A stretch of DNA of 64,000 bases. It comes from Pirellulaceae bacterium (GTDB taxonomy: Bacteria > Planctomycetota > Planctomycetia > Pirellulales > Pirellulaceae). The stretch spans positions 87,008-151,007 of the forward strand of contig BPJU01000017.1 of NCBI GenBank assembly GCA_026004775.1, written 5' to 3'. A program made the translations under genes and the position numbers. The notes beneath the pieces are model-generated. The model worked only from the letters and a program-made list of their open reading frames with translations, was not told the origin of the DNA and ran no database searches. Shown here one piece after another: positions 29,768-38,381 of this stretch (position 1 is its first letter; every line of letters starts with the position of its first letter).

Positions 29768-31159
29768 TCAATTTGCCGGCGGCGTCCACTCTTCCGGAAG
29801 CCGTTCTTTTTCAAACAACGGTTGTTGGTCACCTACTTCGCGCTGGAGCCTTTCCATCAGTGCCAGCAGCTCAGCCTTGCGTTCGGCATATTGCGGGTCC
29901 CCCGCCAGATCCTGCAACTCATTCGGATCGCGGCTCAAGTCGAACAACTGCGTTCGGTGGATCTGCGGATACTGGATCAGTTTCCAGGATCCCTGGCGTA
30001 CGGCGCGCTGCACATTCTTGTAGCACAGGAGTATCTCGTTGCGATGCGTTCGCCTTTCTCCCCGGAGTACTCCCGCTGCGCTCCTGCCATCAATGCCTTC
30101 CGGTATCGGAATTCCTACCCAGTCGCAAAGGGTGGGATAAATATCATGCAAATAAACGAGCGCATCGCTTTCTCCGGCTGCAATCCCCGGTCCACAGAAT
30201 ACCAGAGGCGATTTCATACTGTGCTCGTAAAGACTCTGCTTGCCCATCAGCCCATGGCTTCCTACTGCCAAGCCATGATCTGACGAAAAAACTATCAATG
30301 TGTTCTTGGATAAACCCTGCTCGTCCAATGCGGCCAGCAGCCGCCCGATATGATAGTCCATCGCCGTAATGACAGCATAATAGTCATGCAAGTGTTTGCG
30401 GATTTCTTCCTCGGTGCGAGGCCAGGCCGCCAGCCGCTCGTCCCTGACCGTCATTTCACCGTTGTTGAACGGATGCACAGGCATGTAGTTTTTCGGGAGG
30501 CGGATTTTTTCACGGTCGTACTGGTTCATATACTGAGGGTTCGCGACACGCGGATCATGAGGGTTGGCAAAAGCCAGGTACATCAGGAACGGGCGGTCCT
30601 TCGGCCGCCGGTGAAGAAATTCGATGGCTTGATCCACAATCTCCTTGCTTGGTTCCCCGCAGCGACGCTCCTGGTCGTCCTTCACGTAGTAGCTTTCGTC
30701 AAAGTGCTTGTGGATCGCCAGGGGGGTATTACCCCGCTTTCCATGGTGATAAGTGTAGTAACCCGCCTCGCGGAACGAACGGGGCAAAGAGGCCATTCCA
30801 GCCAGCTGATCCGTCCGATAATGAAAATAAACCTTGCCGCTCAGAAGCATGGTGCGGCTCGGCAGGCAGACGGCACCCACGTTCGATCCGAAACAGTAGG
30901 CATTGCGGAACACCAAACCGCGTTCCACCAGCCGGTCCAGATTGGGTGTGATAAGGTCCGGATTACCCAAAGCATGCAAGCCGTCGGGTCTCAAGTCGTC
31001 AGCCAGCAAAAAAAGAATATTTGGCCGCTGCGACAGCGCGGCGCTGTTTGCCTCCTGGGCCTTTGCTTGGGCATTGTACCCGCAGGCCAGCACGCAGCAA
31101 ACGAGCATTTGCCAGAAACACAAACGGCTCACGATTCGGTTCTCCTCGACAGTAACCAA
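29768..31159 (-). CDS. Formylglycine-dependent sulfatase
   Basis: A 463-residue secreted sulfatase with signal peptide (LCFWQMLVCCVLACGYNAQA, about 13-32). RPNILFLLADDLRPD supplies the first metal aspartates. The sulfatase signature is CLPSRTMLLSGK with Cys98, the residue that becomes formylglycine (C-x-P-S-R). GKRGNTPLAIH and VFSSDHGLAVGSHGLMGK give further active-site residues, with the conserved second metal-site Asp-His. The C-terminal part (LFDLSRDPNELQDLA) is the usual small domain. The sequence resembles iduronate-2-sulfatase and choline-sulfatase-type planctomycete enzymes. Likely desulfates a polysaccharide outside the cytoplasm. No maturation (FGE) gene is in the window. Confidence 0.9.
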   Translation of the reverse strand: MVTVEENRIVSRLCFWQMLVCCVLACGYNAQAKAQEANSAALSQRPNILFLLADDLRPDGLHALGNPDLITPNLDRLVERGLVFRNAYCFGSNVGAVCLPSRTMLLSGKVYFHYRTDQLAGMASLPRSFREAGYYTYHHGKRGNTPLAIHKHFDESYYVKDDQERRCGEPSKEIVDQAIEFLHRRPKDRPFLMYLAFANPHDPRVANPQYMNQYDREKIRLPKNYMPVHPFNNGEMTVRDERLAAWPRTEEEIRKHLHDYYAVITAMDYHIGRLLAALDEQGLSKNTLIVFSSDHGLAVGSHGLMGKQSLYEHSMKSPLVFCGPGIAAGESDALVYLHDIYPTLCDWVGIPIPEGIDGRSAAGVLRGERRTHRNEILLCYKNVQRAVRQGSWKLIQYPQIHRTQLFDLSRDPNELQDLAGDPQYAERKAELLALMERLQREVGDQQPLFEKERLPEEWTPPAN

Positions 31160-31381
31160 TCAACGCGAATTATTTTTTGCCACCGCCGGGCATCTGGCTA
31201 AATCGGCATGGCCCGTGCGCCACCTGACAAACCGGTACTCATGTGCGGTGAGACATCTCCGCAAGGTCGCCGGTGTCGGCCACCACCTCGCCACCCACCC
31301 CCAACCTGTAGCATAATGGAAAGATCGCACCGGGCAACCTGGCGGGCTTTGCAGGAGGGTGTAGGGACCGGAGTTCACGCG

Positions 31382-32065
31382 ATGGGCACTCACGTCGAGA
31401 ACTTTCCTCCAATAGAGTATTTTGAAACAGTTGCGGCAGCCTCTGCCCGCTTTTTACAACAGGCGTATTCGGCGGAACTGGCGCAGAGTGTGGCTGACGT
31501 GATCCGCGCTGTTGGAGAAAGTATTTATCAGACCGCGCAGCAGGACCCCTTTGACCGAATGCGTGATGCGCGCCGACAGCTCAACCGGTTGTTCGAGCGG
31601 CTGGTTGCTTCGCACGGTCACTTTCGGGCGAACCGTGCCCAGCCGGACGGCCACCGCCATGTTCCTCATTCGCTGCCGGATGCTGCCCAGGCAACTTTAC
31701 CATCGGATCTGCTTCTTTTTGTTTATGGAACGCTCAAGCGCGGTTATTCACGTAGTTGGCTGTTATCCGAGCAGAAGTTCTTAACCCCGGTTTCTACCCA
31801 ACCCCGCTATCGGTTATATGATTGCGGCAGTTATCCAGCGCTGGTTGAGGATCCGGAAGGGATATCGATCCAGGGTGAGCTATGGTGGGTTACGGCCGAA
31901 TGTGTTCAAATGCTGGACGAGGTGGAAGGCGTACCCGAGGGCCTTTACCGTCGTGATTGTGTGGCACTGGCGGCGCCTTTCGATTGTTGTCGGGCGCAGG
32001 CCTATTTTTATTTGCAGCCGGTCGCAGGGCTTCGCGATTGCGGGTCGTGTTGGCCAAACGCATGA
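31382..32065 (+). CDS. Gamma-glutamylcyclotransferase-fold protein with N-terminal extension
   Basis: About 227 residues from ATG 31382, which has CGGAG about 9 nt upstream; longer in-frame starts (31208, 31316) lack a good site. The C-terminal 125 residues are a GGCT/AIG2-like domain: LLLFVYGTLKRGYSRSWLL, GSYPALVEDPEGISIQGELW and MLDEVEGVPEGLYRRD, with the likely catalytic Glu in the last motif. The first 100 residues (IEYFETVAAASARFLQQAY, then ARRQLNRLFERLV) are helical and match nothing I know. Such domains act on gamma-glutamyl amines or peptides. The gene precedes the LOG-family gene by 18 nt, probably one unit. Confidence 0.72.
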   Translation: MGTHVENFPPIEYFETVAAASARFLQQAYSAELAQSVADVIRAVGESIYQTAQQDPFDRMRDARRQLNRLFERLVASHGHFRANRAQPDGHRHVPHSLPDAAQATLPSDLLLFVYGTLKRGYSRSWLLSEQKFLTPVSTQPRYRLYDCGSYPALVEDPEGISIQGELWWVTAECVQMLDEVEGVPEGLYRRDCVALAAPFDCCRAQAYFYLQPVAGLRDCGSCWPNA

Positions 32066-32083
32066 TTCCGGAGCAAACGAACC

Positions 32084-32944
32084 ATGGCTTACGAGGAGCT
32101 AGATCAGGAAGAGCGGCGTCGGCGGCTGGAGGCGATCTTGCAATCACCCACGTACCGGCTGGCCGAGCAGGACACGGACTTTCTGGCTCGTCCCGAATTG
32201 CGTCCGGTACGCCTGCAACTGGAACTGCTCAAGCCGGAAATGGCCTTCCGCGAGCATGCCATCCGTTCCACTATCGTGGTGTTCGGGGGCACGCAGATTG
32301 TGCCTGAGGCTGAAGCGCGACGGCGGCTGGAATTGGCTCGCACGGCATTGGCCGCCGACCCGGCCAACCCCAAGAAGCAACGCGACGTCCTACGTGCCGA
32401 GCGTATTCTGGCCAAGGCCCACTACTATGAAGCCGCCCGACAATTTACTCGCCTCGTTGCCACTGAATCCCGTACCGACCACCAGTACGACTATGTCGTC
32501 ATCACCGGTGGCGGTCCTGGCATCATGGAAGCCGCCAACCGGGGGGCTTATGAGGCGGGAGCCAAGTCGATCGGGCTGAATATTACTCTGCCCGCCGAGC
32601 AAGTGCCAAACCCCTATATCACTCCGGAATTGTGCTTTCAATTCCACTATTTCGCCCTGCGCAAAATGCATTTCTTGCTACGCGCCAAGGCACTGGTAGT
32701 ATTTCCTGGAGGGTTCGGTACACTAGATGAGCTTTTCGACGCATTGACACTTCGACAAACGAATCGCATGCAAGAAATACCAATAATCTTATACAGCCGC
32801 GAATATTGGGATAAAGTTATCGACTTTCAATTTTTAGCAGACGAAGGCGTGATTGCCGATGAGCACCTGGAGCTGTTCAGTTACGCGGAGACTCCCCAGG
32901 AGGCGTGGAAGCAGATCCTGGCCTTCCACGCTAAAAGGAAGTGA
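32084..32944 (+). CDS. LOG-family (TIGR00730) Rossmann protein
   Basis: A 286-residue LOG-family protein. The defining motif PGGFGTLDELFDAL is near residues 209-222, with the family's first half GGGPGIMEAANRGAYEAGAKSIGLNI (about 144-169). These enzymes bind nucleotide monophosphates; in several bacteria and plants they are cytokinin riboside 5'-monophosphate phosphoribohydrolases, in others pyrimidine/purine nucleotide hydrolases. The extra N-terminal 75 residues (AEQDTDFLARPELRPVRLQL) belong to the long bacterial subgroup. The next 134 nt end before the converging secreted-protein gene. Confidence 0.85.
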   Translation: MAYEELDQEERRRRLEAILQSPTYRLAEQDTDFLARPELRPVRLQLELLKPEMAFREHAIRSTIVVFGGTQIVPEAEARRRLELARTALAADPANPKKQRDVLRAERILAKAHYYEAARQFTRLVATESRTDHQYDYVVITGGGPGIMEAANRGAYEAGAKSIGLNITLPAEQVPNPYITPELCFQFHYFALRKMHFLLRAKALVVFPGGFGTLDELFDALTLRQTNRMQEIPIILYSREYWDKVIDFQFLADEGVIADEHLELFSYAETPQEAWKQILAFHAKRK

Positions 32945-33077
32945 TCGGCAACGAACAACCTCACTTTTTTCACTGTTTGAGAAGTTTCATCCAGCGGCTG
33001 CGCTGCTGTGCTGCGGCGGATGGTAGGCGATTCCTGTATTCTGCGCGGGATGCCTGCTGTGTCCCATGCTACCCGAA

Positions 33078-34046
33078 TCACCTCCCCGGCACGTAGAACA
33101 CCTCGCAGTCGTCGATGATCCACGGAGTTGACCACGTGCGTCCGTCGTCCGGACTGCACACGTTGAAAAAGAAAGTACTAAAATATTCGCACCGGTATCC
33201 GTAGGGGTAATGAGATGCGATGCGGTCAGCGGCTGTAAGTTTTTCAACTCCCGGCTTGGCGTAGTAGTGGACGCGGCCATCGGGCGTAAACGACATGCCG
33301 ATCGTCCACCAACCGGTCTGGGTGATCTGCGGGCCTCGATAATCACCGCCGTATTCATCGGCACGGATGCGAAAATAAGCAGTGTCGTAGGAACGCTGAT
33401 GAGCCTCTTTCGGTTCGAATTCGATAAACAGGCCCGGCCAATACGTTTCCGACTTGGTCACGCTGCGGGCAAAAATCCCCAATCCTTCGCTCTTGTGGAC
33501 GGTGGTCTCAACAGCGGCGCGGATGGCAAACGTCGGTCCGGAACGCCTTTCCCATTTGGCTACCGGTGGCATGTAGACCCGTACCACGAAACTCGGTGAT
33601 CGCTCGACCGGAATCGATCCACCCAATCGATAGTTGACGTCGCAAATGAAGTCATCCTGTTGGACTTGATAGCTGGGTCGGCCGGGAATGCCGGTATTCA
33701 TCGACATCAAAAGAAGCGAGCCTCGGGAGCCGGGTAGTCCGCCCGGGGGTGTCGGCACGCGCCGGATATGGTCCGGCTGCCCGCGCTTGGCCCCCTCGTA
33801 CCAGCGTTCATTCTTTGAGACGCCGCCTATCCCGCCGTCAAACCCGTTGAGGTTTTCGGTGCTCTTGGGGAGATGGTAGATATATTCCCACTCCGGATCC
33901 TCAAAATCGTCCCCTACCTCCTGGATCTTCCGGCCGGTCCCGGGTACCAATTGGGCCTGGGTCGGTACAGTGGCAAGAAAGCTCCCGGCAGCCAACATCG
34001 AAACGGCCACAACTGTCCGCAAGGCGCGAAAAATCCGACTGCTCAT
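33078..34046 (-). CDS. Secreted planctomycete protein of unknown function
   Basis: A 322-residue protein from ATG 34046, with AAAGGTGG 6 nt upstream; longer frames run through a structured leader and should be ignored. The signal peptide is TVVAVSMLAAGSFLATVPTQA. The mature part begins with VGDDFEDPEWEYIYHLPKSTEN and contains RGSLLLMSMNTGIPG, GPTFAIRAAVETTV, RIRADEYGGDYRG, and ends IIDDCEVFYVPGR, a layout that suggests a beta-sandwich (LamG/concanavalin-like) fold, though I do not recognise a family. It is preceded by a cobalamin-riboswitch-like leader on the same strand. Confidence 0.68.
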   Translation of the reverse strand: MSSRIFRALRTVVAVSMLAAGSFLATVPTQAQLVPGTGRKIQEVGDDFEDPEWEYIYHLPKSTENLNGFDGGIGGVSKNERWYEGAKRGQPDHIRRVPTPPGGLPGSRGSLLLMSMNTGIPGRPSYQVQQDDFICDVNYRLGGSIPVERSPSFVVRVYMPPVAKWERRSGPTFAIRAAVETTVHKSEGLGIFARSVTKSETYWPGLFIEFEPKEAHQRSYDTAYFRIRADEYGGDYRGPQITQTGWWTIGMSFTPDGRVHYYAKPGVEKLTAADRIASHYPYGYRCEYFSTFFFNVCSPDDGRTWSTPWIIDDCEVFYVPGR

Positions 34047-34069
34047 CGGGCCACCTTTCTCACCTGATC

Positions 34070-34300
34070 GAAAGCCCCCTACGACAGCACAGTTGCGGCG
34101 AAAACAGGTCTCTTGGCTGACCTCAATAGCCGCTAAACCGCACCGAATGCGGCTCGGCTCACAGCCCTCCGCCGCCTTCCTTTCAGTCGGATATCGAATT
34201 TGCCGCCTTTGATGCATAGGGAAACTCCGGTATCCTTTGCCCAAGTTTCCGAATTGCGTTTCGTTTGCCTGGTATCCCCCAGCCGGCAGCGTGGGTAAGT
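34070..34300 (-). promoter_or_regulatory. Cobalamin-riboswitch-like 5' leader
   Basis: On the minus strand, AGCCAAGAGACCTGTT (34118-34103) differs from the B12-box consensus (AGYCAGGAGACCTGCC) at only three positions. About 70 nt before it is AAAGGAAGGCGGCGG, resembling the conserved GGGAAGG core, and before that GGAAAC pairs with GTTTCC in a stem of the expected kind. The box lies about 57 nt upstream of the secreted-protein ATG at 34046. A cobalamin-dependent switch is plausible, and a CbiX-like gene sits divergently at 34432. Boundaries are approximate and the core is imperfect, so a class variant or chance resemblance is possible. Confidence 0.5.
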
Positions 34301-34431
34301 TGAGACGAAATAGCGTCATGGGTCGTCCGCCGCAACGATAGCCCAGCCGCCTGCCTGGAAGAGATGTCCCGTAATGGCTGCATGCCGGCGGTGAGGTTGT
34401 CTTGCCGTGGAATAGCCGTCCCGGGAAAGTC

Positions 34432-34866
34432 ATGGGTGGTGCGAACAAAATGCTCGACACGCGTGTAGCACAACTTTGCCAGCAACTCGGCTGCGTGCCG
34501 GAAAAGTTGGCCGTTATCCTCGTAGATCACGGTTCACGGATCGCTGAGAGCAACGAACTGCTGCACCAGATGGCCGAAAGGTTCAAGGCGTATACCGGGC
34601 TGGCTCACGTCGAGCCGGCTCACATGGAATTGGCGGAACCGTCGATAGAAGCTGCTTACCGCCGGTGCGTGGCCGCCGGCGCGGCGCTAATACTGGTGGC
34701 TCCGTTTTTCCTGCTGCCGGGAAAACATTGGACCGAGGACATACCGCGCTTGGTAGCCGAAGCGGCTCGACCTTTTCCTCATACCACTTACAGGATTGCT
34801 CCGCCGCTGGGGATCGATGACTTGCTGGTCGAGCTGCTGCTGCGGCGGTTGGCGCAATCCGTGTAA
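34432..34866 (+). CDS. CbiX-like sirohydrochlorin chelatase
   Basis: About 144 residues from ATG 34432; a TTG at 34402 and ATG 34450 are alternatives. Motifs ILVDHGSRIAESNELL, HVEPAHMELAEPSIEAAY and LVAPFFLLPGKHWTEDIP are those of the short CbiX/SirB family. The histidines in VDHGSR and GKHW are the metal-inserting pair. It corresponds to a single-domain chelatase that inserts cobalt or iron into sirohydrochlorin. It ends at LLRRLAQSV, a normal length for the small form. The divergent riboswitch-like leader fits a cobalamin context. Confidence 0.78.
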   Translation: MGGANKMLDTRVAQLCQQLGCVPEKLAVILVDHGSRIAESNELLHQMAERFKAYTGLAHVEPAHMELAEPSIEAAYRRCVAAGAALILVAPFFLLPGKHWTEDIPRLVAEAARPFPHTTYRIAPPLGIDDLLVELLLRRLAQSV

Positions 34867-34985
34867 CGTAACGGGCTTTTTGGGATCGCGGGCCCTATAG
34901 AATACTGACGGTAATAAATGCTCATTCGCACATCCCTGGCAGGAATTGCCGCGGGGCGCGGCAGGAATGTCGTCCTACGGCCGAG

Positions 34986-35196
34986 GTAACCGTTCACGGT
35001 TAGCCAATGAAGAACACGATATTGGCTTACGGGGTAGCGGAAGTCGCAAGGCGGACGCGGTAGCGGCCGCCGCAAGACTTCCGCAACGAAAAAATCTTCG
35101 CGAAGCGTCCACATTCCGTATGCGGAACACGCAAGTGTTCCGCACCTGTGGAAGCCAGGCCCCGAAACAGCTTGTGATTCAACCGTGAACGGTTAC
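34986..35196. repeat. REP-like palindromic element with 16-bp terminal inverted repeats
   Basis: GTAACCGTTCACGGTT (34986-35001) and its exact complement AACCGTGAACGGTTAC (35181-35196) bound a 211-bp segment. Inside, GCGGAAGTC (35037-35045) pairs with GACTTCCGC (35076-35084) around a second stem GGCGG/CCGCC, with GTAG touching the foot of the stem. A second hairpin has a 10-bp stem (35121-35130 with 35135-35144) and a GCAA loop. A 10-bp palindrome, CTTCGCGAAG, lies at 35096-35105. The element sits 170 bp before the RAYT-like gene, the position expected of the palindromes such enzymes act on. The 34867-35366 gap has no gene. Confidence 0.65.
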
Positions 35197-35366
35197 GCTT
35201 CGGCGTTAGCTACACCAAAAAAGATCGGCCACTTCATGTCCGGATTCGCCGGGGTTTTGATAAACTTCTAGGGTTGGTTGGGCAAACTCCTATCCGGCCG
35301 GCCGGTGCGGGCGTAAAGCGCGCCGCAGGGGGTAAGGATTGCGCGCCAAGTAAGGAGTGAGTCCGG

Positions 35367-37004
35367 ATGGGACGAAGTGCTCGATATGAGATCTTGCCGG
35401 AAGGCAAACCGCTGCGGGTGGCGTGCATCTCGGAGTGTTCTCGCCAGCAAGCCCTGCTGGGCAAGGATCGGATACTGGGAAAGGATTTCTCCCACAGGCG
35501 CAAGATTCTTCTAGAGACGTGTAGCCGCTATCGTCCGGCGTTTGCCTTGGAGCTCTATTCGACGGCTGTGCTGCCCAACGCCTGGGTAAGCTATTTGCAC
35601 GTGCATCCGGAGTGGGCGAAGAGCTGGTCGGCCCAGGAGCTACTGCTTCGCGTAAAGCATGCTTTTCCCAGGTCCGTTGCCAAGAGGTGCAGGGAGCACC
35701 GCATCCGCTGGAGGCGTAATGCACCGCCACCAGAAGTGCTTTGCCAGGACGTGGAGTTTATTGAGTATTGGCGCGGGCAATTGGCTTCGCTGCCCTTTTT
35801 CGAACAAGTGGTCAAGCAACGCGTGGCGATCCTCTTCAACCAGGAGGACCAGGTAAGCGGCCACTTTTGGTCGGACCGGTACGGGTCGGTGCCGGTCAAT
35901 GCCGAGTCGCATTCGATCCTGGTGGCATTGATTCAAGAAATCGAGCTGGTTTCGACCGGTGTGGTCCCGATATCAGAGGTGTGTCACAGCGGTTCGCTGT
36001 GGGACCGATACGTGGGTTTGATGCGTGAGAAAGGCCTGGAAAACGACGACAGCTTGCTCCAGGTGGTAACGGACCTCAACGAATTGGTGATCACGGGACT
36101 GCGGACTCCGGACGGTGGCCGGATCCAGGTGGCGGGTGTGAGGCGGGAATCGGGGTTAGTGGTAGCGGGCGGGCTGCACGTGCCGGATGGTGCACAGAAT
36201 TCATCACAGCAAAATCCGGCACGGCAAAGTCCGTCCAGGCGAAATGCATCAAGGCAAAATGCGTCCCGGCAAGGCCGGCAGGCGGATGGGGCGGCGAGTG
36301 CCGGCGCTGTTGAGCCAATACAAATTGATGGCTATGTGGAAGAAATACGCGAAGTGCTGGCGTTGGGTCCGGTGGATTGCCGGACAGAGGGCTGGCCGGC
36401 AGCCGACGTCGACCAGTGGCACGGGATATCGGGAATCGGGCCGGTCGACCCGGTCGAATGGGTAGCGCTTTCGCGGTGGTTGGGTGCCACATGGCGGATT
36501 TGGCGGTTGATGAAGCCCAGCGCCGATGTGGAAGAGGAGCAGATACACCGCCCGGGTCGCCATTGGAAAATCACGGACGAATTGCTCCAGGTCAAGCCGC
36601 TGGATGAGAATCTGCGAGACCGAGTGCGCCGGAACTTGGCCCATTGGCTTCAGGTGTGGGGGCAAGCCTGTCAACTGTCCGGCTTGAGCACGGAGGAAGA
36701 GGTTCAACAATGGGTCGAGCGGTTATTGCTGGTAAGGGAGAATCCGGACGAGTTGGCGGGCGTGGTTGCGCTTCTTTTGGGGTATGGGCAGGCGGAGTTG
36801 GAGAGGTTGCGCGGGGTGCTCGGGCGGGTGCGGTTGCGGGTAGCGGATGTGATACGGACGGGCGAGGCGTGGGTGCGCAATCCGCTGAGGACCGCCAAGG
36901 AGTTGTTAGGGTTTAACGATTGGGTGAGGCGGCGGCGTGCGTTGCTGCGTAGCCAGCGCGAGGAGCGGGCAGGCTCGGACGAGAATCGGTTGGACTCGAG
37001 TTAG
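35367..37004 (+). CDS. RAYT-like Y1-transposase-family protein, HUH motif apparently lost
   Basis: A 545-residue protein with AAGGAG 11 nt before the ATG. Residues 45-100 align with planctomycete REP-associated tyrosine transposases, which read ...MSNHLHVVLRV-P-AASWSDEEV... at the HUH site. Here the equivalent is VLPNAWVSYLHVHPEWAKSWSAQELL, so the two histidines are replaced (N-A-W-V-S). The conserved C-terminal block KQRVAILFNQED, GHFWSDRYGSVPV, IQEIELVSTGVVP (149-201) is intact. The rest is a family-atypical extension of 340 residues, including a Gln/Asn/Arg/Ser linker built from 15-nt repeats and a helical C-terminus. It probably binds, but may not cleave, hairpin DNA. It stands alone between REP-like and GGTGCC palindromes. 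Confidence 0.65.
   Translation: MGRSARYEILPEGKPLRVACISECSRQQALLGKDRILGKDFSHRRKILLETCSRYRPAFALELYSTAVLPNAWVSYLHVHPEWAKSWSAQELLLRVKHAFPRSVAKRCREHRIRWRRNAPPPEVLCQDVEFIEYWRGQLASLPFFEQVVKQRVAILFNQEDQVSGHFWSDRYGSVPVNAESHSILVALIQEIELVSTGVVPISEVCHSGSLWDRYVGLMREKGLENDDSLLQVVTDLNELVITGLRTPDGGRIQVAGVRRESGLVVAGGLHVPDGAQNSSQQNPARQSPSRRNASRQNASRQGRQADGAASAGAVEPIQIDGYVEEIREVLALGPVDCRTEGWPAADVDQWHGISGIGPVDPVEWVALSRWLGATWRIWRLMKPSADVEEEQIHRPGRHWKITDELLQVKPLDENLRDRVRRNLAHWLQVWGQACQLSGLSTEEEVQQWVERLLLVRENPDELAGVVALLLGYGQAELERLRGVLGRVRLRVADVIRTGEAWVRNPLRTAKELLGFNDWVRRRRALLRSQREERAGSDENRLDSS
36195..36284 (+). repeat. 15-nt tandem repeat inside RAYT-like gene
   Basis: Six consecutive 15-nt units with the consensus CAAAATSCGTCMCGG (for example CAAAATCCGGCACGG at 36210-36224 and CAAAATGCGTCCCGG at 36255-36269). 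They encode a Q-N-A/P-S-R-type pentapeptide linker. The first and last copies are degenerate. Confidence 0.7.
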
Positions 37005-38381
37005 TGTCCCGTGGTGGATGAAAGTTCACTTTTTCGGAAGTTTTTTTAGCAGCCCGGAAGGGGTTGTGGGGTGAGAGTCTTGTCGGTGGTGGCTCGTAAG
37101 AGCCGGTAATTGGTCTTTTGCGCTTCTCGTTGAGGCGTTTCTGAGCGGTGATCGGGCTACCTGGGTGAATTCGCGCCCGGGAAGTACCGACAGTGTCTAA
37201 TAGCTGAGTGCACAATTGGAGTGGTATCGCAATTCGGGGCCCGCGGAAAAAACTAGGGGTGCCTGGCACCAGATTTCGCGGATTTTCGGGGTGCCTGGCA
37301 CCAGGTTTTAACGGATCCGGTCGTGGCTGGCACCAGTCTCTGCTTGTCTGTTCGGCCAGCAACTGCAAGCGAACTGAAATGCTGCACATCGAGCTGCCTT
37401 TTACTATCCCAACGGTTCAACACGACCACCCTCCGCACGCTCCCACCACCTCCTATCTGCTCAACCACCGACGCACGCCAAGACAACCCCACTACCCCAA
37501 TCTCCCTCCAGCTGTACCCTCCCGTAACTGCCCCACATGCCGTGTCGTACGGACATTAAACGCCGAAGATGCTCGGACACCCGTTTACTGTTCCATGGGT
37601 TGCTGCCGCGCCATCGGCCACTCAATGGCCGCCTACCCAGTCTTTTCACCGACCCGTTCCCAGTCCCAAACACGGCTTTTCAGCACCCCGCTTCCATTCC
37701 AGCCCCGAGCTGCATCTTGCTGTTTGCTCGCCCACCGATCGCTCCGTCACTTACCCGGGACCAGGCTGCCTAATCCGAGGTGGGGTTATCGTCCGCACAG
37801 CATGTTGTTCCCAGCAGCGGCGCGCCACCAGTAGCTGCTCCAGCCCTATCGAACGCATCACACCCAATACCACTGCAGAGTGTCTGTACGGCAAGCTGCG
37901 GGTGATCCACCCAAAAGCCCCCTGGTTCGCGACGCGAAAATCGACGTATCAGCTCACTCACGCCTTCCCCCAGGTACCACCGCTTGCCCAACGTCTGGTG
38001 CTTGACGTAAAGCTTGCGGGCACGGAACGGCCAAAATGGGCGGTGCAGACCTTTGCTCGCTCGAACCGGTTGCTCGCGGCCCCAGGAGGTGTACCGCACT
38101 TCCGCTGCACCAGGGCAAGATATGAAAACCATCGGCGCACTTGGCGCCGGCCAGGCGGTGAGTTCGGCTGATACAAAACGCAGATCAACCGAATGCGGCT
38201 CGTGTTGCCTGCTGGGGCTTGCCAGGAAATCGTTATTGGTTTTCACAGGAAGTTGCGATTCGTGACCAGGAGTTTTCTTTCGCCGCCCTGTTCGGTACTC
38301 TATTTCTCAGGCGAGCACCACAATGGGCCGCCTGACACAACAGCTTCCAAGGATTGTTGTCGCAGGTTGACGTGCTGGGTT
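37005..38381. other. Gene-poor region with palindromic repeats
   Basis: About 1.4 kb without a gene I can support. Three copies of a palindromic unit lie at its left end (next entry). The remainder has only short open frames on both strands without good ribosome sites. A 158-codon minus-strand frame (37770-38246) has no recognisable motif. The stretch 37370-37760 is strongly C-rich on the plus strand (purine-poor), unlike neighbouring coding DNA, and may be remnant sequence. Confidence 0.4.
37256..37336. repeat. GGTGCCTGGCACC palindromic repeats
   Basis: GGGGTGCCTGGCACCAG occurs at 37256-37272 and again at 37288-37304, with a degenerate third copy, TCGTGGCTGGCACCAG, at 37321-37336. The unit step is 32-33 nt. 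The core is a 13-nt imperfect-centre palindrome. The cluster lies 250 bp after the RAYT-like gene. Confidence 0.75.

Noticed and set aside
37208..37834. A 208-codon plus-strand frame starting in the palindromic cluster
   Set aside because: It begins across the GGTGCC repeats, has low-complexity composition and no motif or ribosome site.
37770..38246. A 158-codon minus-strand frame in the gene-poor region
   Set aside because: It has no recognised motif and no clear ribosome site. It could be a small real gene, but there is not enough to support it.
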